This document shows positions 32,404 through 38,753 of a DNA stretch of 38,753 nucleotides, piece after piece. Within the stretch, counting starts at the first letter, position 1; each line of letters begins with the position of its first letter. This stretch comes from Candidatus Sulfotelmatobacter sp. (GTDB lineage Bacteria; Acidobacteriota; Terriglobia; Terriglobales; Acidobacteriaceae). The stretch lies in the NCBI GenBank assembly GCA_030041215.1, contig JASHOH010000180.1, positions 1 to 38,753 of the forward strand, read 5' to 3'. The translations under genes and the position numbers were made by a program. The notes below the pieces were generated by a model, which ran no database searches, was not told the DNA's origin, and saw only the letters and a list, made by a program, of their open reading frames with translations.

Positions 32404-33660
32404 ATGCATAAATGGATTCTCCTTTCCTGCTTGCTCTGTTCGTTTTCGGCAGCGGCTCAGAAAGATGACGCTCTTGCCATAACACACGTAACGGTCATCG
32501 ACTGCACCGGCGCGCCCGCCCAACCGAACTCCACCGTCGTCGTTGTCGGCACCCGCATCACCGCAGTCGGCCCAGCTGACACCGTCAAAATTCCCACAGG
32601 CACTCGCGTAGTGGATGCCACCGGCAAGTTTCTGATCCCCGGCCTCTGGGACATGCACGGACACCTGACCGATGCCACGGAAGATGCTTTTCCGCTGCTG
32701 ATCATGAATGGCGTGACCGGCGTGCGCGATATGGGCGGCGATCTCGTTCAAATCGATCGCTGGCGATCGGAGTTCGAAAGCGGCGCGCGAGTAGGGCCGC
32801 ACATCATCCGCGCCGGCCCATTTGTCGACGGCCCCAAAGAAGGAGTGTCAAATCGGCTCACGGTGCGCACGCCGGAAGAGGCTCGCAAAGCAGTTGGCGA
32901 TCTGAAGGCCAAGGGCGTCGATTTCATCAAGGTCCACAACGCGCTTCCTCCTGACGCGTTCTTTGCTCTGATGGATGAAGCCCACAAAGAACACATCCCC
33001 GTAGCCGTCCATTTGCCGAAGAATGTAAGTTCGGCTGAAGCATCCGACGCGGGGGTCGTCAGCTTTGAGCACGTCGAAACGCTCTACGAGAGCGCCATGT
33101 GGCGCAAAGGAGCAACTGCCAAGACCATCGAACAAGCCGTGGATGAAATCCTTGGCCCTGCGGGACAGGAACTCTTTCAGCGCTTTGTTAAGAACGGAAC
33201 ATGGTATGTGCCAACTCTGGTCGCGTATGAACGAGGTTTTGTGCTTTGGAGCAATGATCCGGAATCGCTAAAGCCACGACTGGATGTTCACAAAAAAAAT
33301 ATTGAGGTTATCCGCAAAATGCACAAAGCCGGTGTTCAGATCATGGCAGGGTCAGACTTTTCCGATTGGGCCATGGTGCCCGGCGTCGATCTGCACAATG
33401 AATTAGCACTGCTCGTGGAAGCCGGCTTCACTCCTCTGGAGGCGTTGCAGGCCGCGACTCTCAATCCTGCGAAGTTTCTGGGCAAGACCGACACTTTCGG
33501 GACAATACAAGCGGGCCGCGTGGCTGATCTGGCCTTGTTGGATATGAATCCGCTCGAAGACATCAGCCACACGCGCAAAATCCATGCCGTCGTGCTCGGC
33601 GGCAGGTTCTACCCGCTGGCCTTCATCCGAGCGCGAGCCCTGCAGAACGCCACAAAATAA
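32404..33660 (+). CDS. secreted amidohydrolase (imidazolonepropionase-like)
   Basis: This 418-aa TIM-barrel metal-dependent hydrolase has a signal peptide (WILLSCLLCSFSAAAQ), so it is extracytoplasmic. The start is ATG 32404. The frame opens earlier, but that part is a palindromic repeat. The beta-sandwich N-terminus (ITHVTVIDCTGAPAQPNSTV) leads into the metal site: GLWDMHGHL, the Lys in DFIKVHN, AVHLPKN, VSFEHVE and MAGSDFS. The C-terminal GTIQAGRVADLALLDMNP is family-typical. Similar secreted enzymes include Xaa-Pro and Xaa-Arg dipeptidases. The substrate is unknown. Confidence 0.88.
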   Translation: MHKWILLSCLLCSFSAAAQKDDALAITHVTVIDCTGAPAQPNSTVVVVGTRITAVGPADTVKIPTGTRVVDATGKFLIPGLWDMHGHLTDATEDAFPLLIMNGVTGVRDMGGDLVQIDRWRSEFESGARVGPHIIRAGPFVDGPKEGVSNRLTVRTPEEARKAVGDLKAKGVDFIKVHNALPPDAFFALMDEAHKEHIPVAVHLPKNVSSAEASDAGVVSFEHVETLYESAMWRKGATAKTIEQAVDEILGPAGQELFQRFVKNGTWYVPTLVAYERGFVLWSNDPESLKPRLDVHKKNIEVIRKMHKAGVQIMAGSDFSDWAMVPGVDLHNELALLVEAGFTPLEALQAATLNPAKFLGKTDTFGTIQAGRVADLALLDMNPLEDISHTRKIHAVVLGGRFYPLAFIRARALQNATK

Positions 33661-33860
33661 CGATGAAAAGGGCCCATTTCATGGATGCGGGTGACCCAAG
33701 CTGGCTGTAACCTCGCTGTAACAATTCCGAGCACGCGTTGCACTTCTATTCGTTCAACGTCTATTAATACAATAATGTCGATAAATCGGGTAACCTTGTT
33801 TCCCCTCAATCTCTCTGGCCAGATGGTAACGCGGATGTCTCGCTTGTCAACGCATCCAAT

Positions 33861-35384
33861 GTGTACAACGCTATTGGAACTTCCTCCTCGGGAACCGGCG
33901 ATGCCTACATCAACGTTGCCCTCACCGATCTCCGTCCTGAGGACGCATTGTTCGCCACGACACGCGCTCTGGCAAAACTGAACAAGACAAACTGGTCGGG
34001 TCTTGGCTACATTGGACCGAATGCTACTATAGGGGCTCCGATCTATACCGCGCAGGGCACCGGGACACAGGCAACGCCAGTCAAGTTCGGGCTGAGCGGC
34101 CAATCAGATCCCATAACGGGAATCACTGTTCCTTCATACACCACAATTCCCGTCGGTGCTGGCCAAGTCATTTTCGTTTTGAATAACGGCGGCACCTTCT
34201 CGTCTTCCACCGCAAACCTCATTACTGGAGTTGGCACGAAGGGTCCATTCCCGCTGGCTCATCTGTTTGATGGAACTACCACCGCCGACACAGACAATGC
34301 GGCTTTCGGTGGACCGGGCGACGGCGCGGGAACTCCGCTCACTCTTTTCTTGCGCGAACCGCTCTCCGGAACAGAGAACGTGGCTGAATTCACTCTGTTC
34401 CGCACAACCGGCAACACGGATGATTCCCAGGAAGTTGGCGTCATCAATCCGTACAACAGTCCTTACAATCCGCTGAACCTTCCTACTCCGGTTCACGGTG
34501 TCCGGCAGCGCGCGCTCAGCACCAGCGAAGTGGTGGGCAGTAATAAGAGTGGGGCTGCCTACGGCCTGCTGGGAACTCCCAACTCACTGGGCTACATCTT
34601 CTTCAGTTTCGCCAATGCCTCAAAATTGTCTGGAGCCGGTTTCAATTATCTGACTCTTGACGGAGTCGATCCCCTCGCCATTCCCGGGACGACTAATCAG
34701 GCGTTGCCAAATGGTACGGTCACGGACGCGGCTTCGGTATGGGGAGGCCCTTCTTTCCCCAATCTTCGCAACGGCACATACAAGGCGTGGTCGTTCCTGC
34801 GGTATCTCGTGCCAAATTCGCTGATCGGAGTTGACCCCTACGGTCCAGATGTGCTGGCTCAGTCGGCCCAGGATATCGTCGATACTACCGTATCCGACTT
34901 CGTTCCCTTCTATACCTCAGACGGTAGCGACGGTCTCGACGTTTATCGATCTCACTTCACGCAATCCGGAGTCGCTGGAAACAACGGAGCTGCAACGGCT
35001 GCAAATTCGTTAGATGGGGGCAATACGCTGGGCGGCAGCTCCGAGGCAGGCGGCGATGTCGGTGGAGCGATCCAGGGACCCTTCGGCGTTACGGTTCCAA
35101 ACAGCACTGGCACGGTAACTACCTCGGGCACTCTCACCAAGAACAAAGGCTATAAGGTGACCTGGAAGAGTGGCATCCAATTCACCGCCGGCACTTCTTG
35201 GGAAGGAGGGTCGATCACCATTAACGGCACGGACTACACAATTGCCAACGTGGCCCTGACGAGCAAGATTCTCTACGTCACGACCGATCCAGGCGCCAAC
35301 ACTACCGCAGTTGGTTATTCCGCCGCGTTCCCTTACACCTACCCATCGGCGACGCCCCCTGGCGTACTTAACAAGAAGCAATAG
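33861..35384 (+). CDS. PstS/PBP-like exported protein, N-terminus lost
   Basis: The remaining frame encodes 507 aa from a GTG at 33861 with no signal peptide. Sequence such as ALTDLRPEDALFATTRALAK, LFRTTGNTDDSQEVGV, FNYLTLDGVDPLAIPG and YKAWSFLRYLVP resembles phosphate-binding-protein-like (PBP superfamily) secreted proteins of Acidobacteria. This is recalled, not searched. The same frame continues sensibly upstream of the GTG (SGNLVSPQSLWPDGNADVSL) to an in-frame TAA at 33765-33767. Before that it reads HFYSFNVY, back to another stop at 33708. The gene has thus lost its 5' end and gained a stop, or the sequence has errors. The C-terminus has Gly/Ser/Thr-rich beta sequence. A strong terminator follows. 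Confidence 0.6.
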   Translation: MYNAIGTSSSGTGDAYINVALTDLRPEDALFATTRALAKLNKTNWSGLGYIGPNATIGAPIYTAQGTGTQATPVKFGLSGQSDPITGITVPSYTTIPVGAGQVIFVLNNGGTFSSSTANLITGVGTKGPFPLAHLFDGTTTADTDNAAFGGPGDGAGTPLTLFLREPLSGTENVAEFTLFRTTGNTDDSQEVGVINPYNSPYNPLNLPTPVHGVRQRALSTSEVVGSNKSGAAYGLLGTPNSLGYIFFSFANASKLSGAGFNYLTLDGVDPLAIPGTTNQALPNGTVTDAASVWGGPSFPNLRNGTYKAWSFLRYLVPNSLIGVDPYGPDVLAQSAQDIVDTTVSDFVPFYTSDGSDGLDVYRSHFTQSGVAGNNGAATAANSLDGGNTLGGSSEAGGDVGGAIQGPFGVTVPNSTGTVTTSGTLTKNKGYKVTWKSGIQFTAGTSWEGGSITINGTDYTIANVALTSKILYVTTDPGANTTAVGYSAAFPYTYPSATPPGVLNKKQ

Positions 35385-35402
35385 TAAGTCGTCCTCCTGA
35401 AT

Positions 35403-35447
35403 GAGGCAGATGGCCACCGACCCGGCCATCTGCCTCGATTTTTTTTT
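35403..35447 (+). terminator. Rho-independent terminator
   Basis: GAGGCAGATGGCC (35403-35415) pairs perfectly over 13 bp with GGCCATCTGCCTC (35424-35436) around an 8-base loop. A run of nine T follows at 35439-35447. It lies 19 bases after the stop of the PstS-like gene. Confidence 0.95.
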
Positions 35448-35522
35448 ATTCGGGATTCTGGCAATCGAAAATCTCACCGTTGGCCGGGATGTTCGATCTG
35501 CTATGTTCTGCCCCGGAGCTGC

Positions 35523-35553
35523 CTCAGGTCTCGCCGTCTTTGCGAGACCTGGG
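35523..35553. repeat. hairpin repeat CAGGTCTCG / CGAGACCTG
   Basis: CAGGTCTCG (35525-35533) and CGAGACCTG (35543-35551) pair perfectly around the 9-base loop CCGTCTTTG, almost the loop of the element at 32100. It lies between the PstS-like and lspA genes. Confidence 0.7.
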
Positions 35554-35584
35554 ACCCTGAGTTGACTCTCTGACCCTCGAACTC

Positions 35585-36097
35585 TCACCGCATCTCACTG
35601 AGGCCGCCCATCAGGCTTGACTTCGCGAACACAATCTCCAGCACCAGCAGACCGGCGCCGATGCAAATCGCGCTGTCGGCCAGATTGAACACAGGCCACT
35701 GATATCTCCCCACATAGAACAGGAGAAAATCGACTACCCGGCCCCGCGCCACGCGGTCCCACAGATTGCCGACCGCGCCCCCCATGATCAGCGCCAATCC
35801 GATGCCGCTGGCGATGCGAGCATGATGATTCTTCCACAGCAGGATGGAAACTACGATCAGCGCAATCACCGAGAAAGCGATCAGCAATCCCGTTTTCCAT
35901 GGCGCGGTCGAGTCGGCAAACAGACTGAAGGCAGCACCAGTGTTTTCAGTATGAGTCAGGCGAAAAAATCCCGGAATAATTTGGATATGCGAATAAAGCG
36001 GAATGCGCCGTGCCACAATGTATTTCGTCCAGCGGTCGAGCAGGACCATCAGCAGAGCGATGGAAAGATAGAGAACGCGCGCGGAATTCTTGGTCAT
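35585..36097 (-). CDS. lspA: lipoprotein signal peptidase (signal peptidase II) LspA
   Basis: This 170-aa inner-membrane aspartyl protease removes signal peptides from prolipoproteins after lipid attachment. Four membrane helices are visible (about 8-25, 68-88, 95-110, 137-157). Conserved blocks are DRWTKYIV, THTENTGAAFSLF, GGAVGNLWDRVARGRVVDF with catalytic D123, and FNLADSAICIG with D141. Length is normal. It stands alone on the minus strand, with the small Zn-ribbon gene 150 bases upstream. Confidence 0.95.
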   Translation of the reverse strand: MTKNSARVLYLSIALLMVLLDRWTKYIVARRIPLYSHIQIIPGFFRLTHTENTGAAFSLFADSTAPWKTGLLIAFSVIALIVVSILLWKNHHARIASGIGLALIMGGAVGNLWDRVARGRVVDFLLFYVGRYQWPVFNLADSAICIGAGLLVLEIVFAKSSLMGGLSEMR

Positions 36098-36249
36098 CCG
36101 AAGTCAGGCTGTGTGAGTTTGTCCTGAAAATATCTTAACAGCCCGTCGCAGTAGGTTCAGGGGTTGGTTGTTTAAATGAAAGTGGAACGGCAAATTCCTG
36201 GCTGAGTCGGAATGATACCGTGACAGAATCCGCCGGCATGCGGAAATGA

Positions 36250-36498
36250 CTACGCTGCATGCTTCTCGGCCAATGATGCCACGTACTGGCGCCGCTCGGC
36301 GTTCGACGAGATGATCCTCATCTCCTGCCAGTCGTAGGGAAATTCCTTCCCGCAATCCAGGCACGCAACGTAAGTGCCGGTTAACCCAGCCGCCTGTGGA
36401 CGCCGACCGGCGCCGCGAATCGTGACGGGAAAGCTGAACCGGGAATGGCGACAACCGAAGAAGAAATCAATCAATTTTTCGATCAACCTGCCGATCAT
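36250..36498 (-). CDS. small CxxC zinc-ribbon-like protein
   Basis: This 82-aa protein has CRHSRFSFPVTIR near the N-terminus and CLDCGKEFPYDWQEM at about 46-60, giving a possible Cys/His plus CxxC zinc site. The ATG at 36498 has a strong GGAGGTG site, which supports real translation. I recall similar short proteins from Acidobacteria but know no function. It lies between lspA and nuoB on the same strand with sizeable gaps on both sides. Confidence 0.7.
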   Translation of the reverse strand: MIGRLIEKLIDFFFGCRHSRFSFPVTIRGAGRRPQAAGLTGTYVACLDCGKEFPYDWQEMRIISSNAERRQYVASLAEKHAA

Positions 36499-36732
36499 GG
36501 AGCACCTCCCACAGCCGCGCTGGTTCGCCCGGACCTTCTGAGTGCGCTGCCCCCTTTTGACTAAAAATCGTTAATGTGCCACCCATAAAGTTAGATTCAG
36601 CTTCGCGAAGAATAGTTTCGCTTTTGACGGGCGGCGGAGCGCAACCAGTTCCGTTTTTGCAACTGCTTGTGCAGCGGGGAGTTATGTCGGCCAATCAGGC
36701 AATTCGGTTGCGGTAATAACGCTTTTGCAGTA

Positions 36733-37293
36733 TCAGGCGAGGTGTAGGGCTTTCCTAATGGTTCCCCGCTGCTGCTGGATTTTTTCCTGCAGCAGCGTAA
36801 TGGCATAGATTAATTGCTCGGGCCGCGGGGGGCAACCCGGTACGTAAACGTCTACCGGAATGACCTGGTTGACGCTCTGCACGAGTGCATAATTCTGAAA
36901 CACTCCGCCGGATGTGGCGCATGCGCCCATGGAAATCACCCATTTGGGTTCCGGCATCTGCTCCCATAGCTGGCGAATCACCGGCGCCATCTTGTTCGAG
37001 ACGCGCCCGGCAATGATCATCAGATCGCTCTGCCGCGGTGACGGGCGAAACACTTCCGCTCCGAAGCGCGCAATATCGAAGCGCGATGCGCCCATCGACA
37101 TCATCTCGATCGCGCAGCAAGCCAAGCCGAACGTCATCGGCCAGATGGAGCCTTTCCGCATCCAGTTGACGGCGGAGTCGAGCGTGGTCAGAATCAGGCC
37201 CTCCGGCGTGGGATTGCCGTAGGTCAGATCTTTGACGACCTTCTTGCCATTGTGAACGTCAACGTAGGGGCCGAAGTTCAGCTCGCGGGACAT
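36733..37293 (-). CDS. nuoB: NADH-quinone oxidoreductase subunit B (NuoB)
   Basis: This 186-aa peripheral-arm subunit of respiratory complex I binds cluster N2, the last [4Fe-4S] centre before quinone. The ligand cysteines are C59 and C60 ([10 protein letters not shown]), C125 (GACATSGG) and C154 ([10 protein letters not shown]). The N-terminal extension is that of a normal bacterial NuoB. No nuoA, nuoC or other complex I gene adjoins it, which is unusual because the subunits are normally in one operon. It may be a separate functional copy or a displaced gene. Confidence 0.93.
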   Translation of the reverse strand: MSRELNFGPYVDVHNGKKVVKDLTYGNPTPEGLILTTLDSAVNWMRKGSIWPMTFGLACCAIEMMSMGASRFDIARFGAEVFRPSPRQSDLMIIAGRVSNKMAPVIRQLWEQMPEPKWVISMGACATSGGVFQNYALVQSVNQVIPVDVYVPGCPPRPEQLIYAITLLQEKIQQQRGTIRKALHLA

Positions 37294-37361
37294 GTCGTTA
37301 TTCTAAATCAGGCGGAAGTCCTAGTGTTACGCTTCAATTTCAAATCGCATGCGAAGCGACC

Positions 37362-37390
37362 GTGGAAGAGCGGCGCTTCAGCGCCGCGTA
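37362..37390. repeat. palindromic element GCGGCGCT-TC-AGCGCCGC
   Basis: GCGGCGCT (37370-37377) and AGCGCCGC (37380-37387) form an 8-bp inverted repeat with a 2-base centre, between the alcohol dehydrogenase stop and the nuoB start. It is of the same style as the elements at 13918 and 29642. Confidence 0.6.
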
Positions 37391-37402
37391 AGCCAGCTGA
37401 CC

Positions 37403-38425
37403 TCACGGGTTCACCACCACCTTCCCAAACATCTGGCTCTTCTCCAGATACTCATGCGCCGCCCGGATTTCACTCAAAGGAAACGCCCGATCAACCACCG
37501 GCTTCAATCGTCCTGCGAACACATGCTTCAAAACCTCATGCAGTTCGCCCATCGTTCCCATGTAAGAACCCAGCAGGCTCAACTGCCGCGCAAACAGATG
37601 CCTCAACTCGATCGCCACGTTCGATCCGGTAGTCGCGCCGCAAGTCACCAGCGTGCCGTTGCTCTTGAGCGACTTCATGCTTTCATCCCAGGTCACCGCG
37701 CCCACGTGTTCAAAAACGATATCGCACCCTTCTTTGTTCGTGATCCTGCGAACTTCGTCAGAAATTATCTGCTTGTAGTGGTTGATACCGAAATCGGCGC
37801 CAAGCTCACGTCCCTTCGCCAGTTTGGTTTCATCTCCGGCTGTTGTAATCACGCGGCAGTGAAACATCTTCGCAATCTGAATGGCGGCAATGCCCACTCC
37901 CGAACCCGCACCCAACACCAGCACCGTCTGCCCGGGACGAATACCGGCCCGTCCCACCAGCATGTGCCAGGCAGTCAAGAAAACCAGCGGCACACTTGCC
38001 GCTTGATTGAAATCGAGTGAGTCAGGAATTGGAATGACATTCGAAGCACGTGCAGCGAACAGTTCGCAGTCACCTCCATCAACGGTATTGCCCAAAACCG
38101 TGAACTCCCGGCACTGATTTTGCAGCCCGGCGACGCACTTTTCGCAATGCCCGCAATAGTGCATTGGCGCAAGAAGAACGCGTTGGCCCGCCTTGAATCC
38201 CGTAAGGTACTCGCCCACCTCCACGATCTCGCCCGCGACATCGCTGCCTGGAATATGCGGCAATTTGATTCCCGGCAATCCCTTGCGCACCCAGATGTCC
38301 AAATGATTCAGCGAGCACGCGCGCACCCGCACCAGCACTTGATCCTTGCGCGGCTGCGGATCAGGCACATCTTCGTACATCAACACTTCCGGCCCACCAA
38401 ACTGATGAATGCGTACGGCTTTCAT
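37403..38425 (-). CDS. zinc-binding alcohol dehydrogenase / quinone oxidoreductase family (MDR)
   Basis: This 340-aa medium-chain dehydrogenase/reductase is cytosolic and NAD(P)-dependent. HIPGSDVAGEIVEVG is at 57-71. The structural zinc lobe has C91, C94, C97 and C105 (CGHCEKC...QC). The Rossmann motif VLGAGSGVGIAAIQIAK is at about 169-185, and AHEYLEKSQMFGKVVV closes the protein. A structural zinc site with no clear catalytic-zinc GHE motif suggests a quinone/enoyl reductase or crotonyl-CoA reductase-like relative as well as alcohol dehydrogenase. The substrate is undefined. It is upstream of nuoB on the same strand, 109 bases apart. Confidence 0.88.
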   Translation of the reverse strand: MKAVRIHQFGGPEVLMYEDVPDPQPRKDQVLVRVRACSLNHLDIWVRKGLPGIKLPHIPGSDVAGEIVEVGEYLTGFKAGQRVLLAPMHYCGHCEKCVAGLQNQCREFTVLGNTVDGGDCELFAARASNVIPIPDSLDFNQAASVPLVFLTAWHMLVGRAGIRPGQTVLVLGAGSGVGIAAIQIAKMFHCRVITTAGDETKLAKGRELGADFGINHYKQIISDEVRRITNKEGCDIVFEHVGAVTWDESMKSLKSNGTLVTCGATTGSNVAIELRHLFARQLSLLGSYMGTMGELHEVLKHVFAGRLKPVVDRAFPLSEIRAAHEYLEKSQMFGKVVVNP

Positions 38426-38573
38426 GGCTTTCTCCTGTGAACGTATGAGGCTAGCACAGGTGATGCTACCGAGGCGCAGCTGTTTCGAGGCGACCGCAGT
38501 TGCTCGTCTTTTTTGGCAATCTTTCTCACGGAACGCCGCCGTTTTAGCAGGTCAATGAGTCCTATAAAAAGGG

Positions 38574-38753
38574 ATGTCAAGAAAAAAGCTCTGCCCCGAC
38601 CGGAAGAGCGAGATTGTTTCTCGAGATCCAGCCCACTGTAGGTTCACTTCTCGGGAGAAGTTTGGCTGGTTGTCCATGCTCGTGAGTTCCTCCGCTGCTG
38701 GTGACCATGCTATCGAGTTGGAGAAAGCGGCAAGCGCGCCGGTTGCTTCCGAG
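38574..38753 (+). CDS. partial ORF running off the right end
   Basis: An ATG at 38574 opens a frame of 60 codons with no stop before the window end, beginning MSRKKLCPDRKSEIVSRDPA. A second in-frame ATG is at 38676 (MLVSSSAAGDHAIE). An AAAAAGG stretch lies directly before the first ATG. I do not recognise the protein. Whether it is real depends on the next bases. Confidence 0.3.
   Translation, partial: MSRKKLCPDRKSEIVSRDPAHCRFTSREKFGWLSMLVSSSAAGDHAIELEKAASAPVASE

Noticed and set aside
1-38753. CRISPR array, prophage, transposon or biosynthetic gene cluster
   Set aside because: No regularly spaced identical repeats, no integrase, transposase or phage structural genes, and no assembly-line enzymes were found on either strand.

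Overview
The window looks like a chromosomal stretch of an Acidobacteriota bacterium (Terriglobia/Koribacter-like). This is inferred from gene content and style, not from a marker gene: a TPR plus VWFA secreted protein, a GAF protein, a TPR lytic transglycosylase, a PEGA protein, large numbers of palindromic intergenic repeats, and moderately high GC. No rRNA, CRISPR array, integrase or transposase was found. The left edge cuts through a tRNA-Phe(GAA) gene.

Layout. 1-1430: 3' half of tRNA-Phe, a 53-aa coiled-coil ORF and a decayed nitroreductase. 1455-5133 (minus): mnmA, a cysteine desulfurase (together the sulfur relay for tRNA 2-thiouridine) and citrate synthase. 5388-7475 (plus): secreted S46 dipeptidyl-peptidase, followed by a frameshifted VOC/glyoxalase gene. 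7937-19297 (minus): a catabolic cluster, described below. 19383-24665 (minus): a frameshifted PEGA protein, an ABC ATPase/thioredoxin/ABC-2 permease operon and a secreted protein of unknown function. 24946-26844 (plus): TPR-VWFA protein. 27041-27960 (minus): ECF sigma factor with an overlapping zinc-finger anti-sigma-like protein. 28444-35384 (plus): GAF protein, lytic transglycosylase, secreted amidohydrolase, and an N-terminally eroded PstS-like protein closed by a strong terminator. 35585-38425 (minus): lspA, a small Zn-ribbon protein, an orphan nuoB and a zinc alcohol dehydrogenase. An ORF runs off the right end.

The most interesting region is the catabolic cluster. In transcription order it encodes a TetR regulator, a crotonase, an aldehyde dehydrogenase, a short BoxB/PaaA-type diiron epoxidase, a cyclohexadienoyl-CoA-hydratase-like crotonase, and a three-subunit molybdenum hydroxylase. 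The flavoprotein subunit of that hydroxylase carries the [4Fe-4S] insertion of 4-hydroxybenzoyl-CoA reductase. A Zn-ribbon protein, a DUF3291 protein and an amidohydrolase_2 enzyme complete the set. This combines reductive dehydroxylation chemistry, known mainly from anaerobic aromatic degradation, with oxygen-dependent ring epoxidation. I infer an aryl-CoA degradation route, but no CoA ligase, BoxA reductase or BoxC ring-cleaving enzyme is present here. The TetR gene has a clear sigma70 promoter overlapped by a near-perfect 30-bp palindrome.

Two general features stand out. Palindromic repeats of several families sit in many gene junctions, including five junctions of the catabolic cluster. 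Four genes (nitroreductase, VOC, PEGA, PstS-like) are frameshifted, truncated or interrupted, so indel errors in the assembly should be excluded before calling them pseudogenes.
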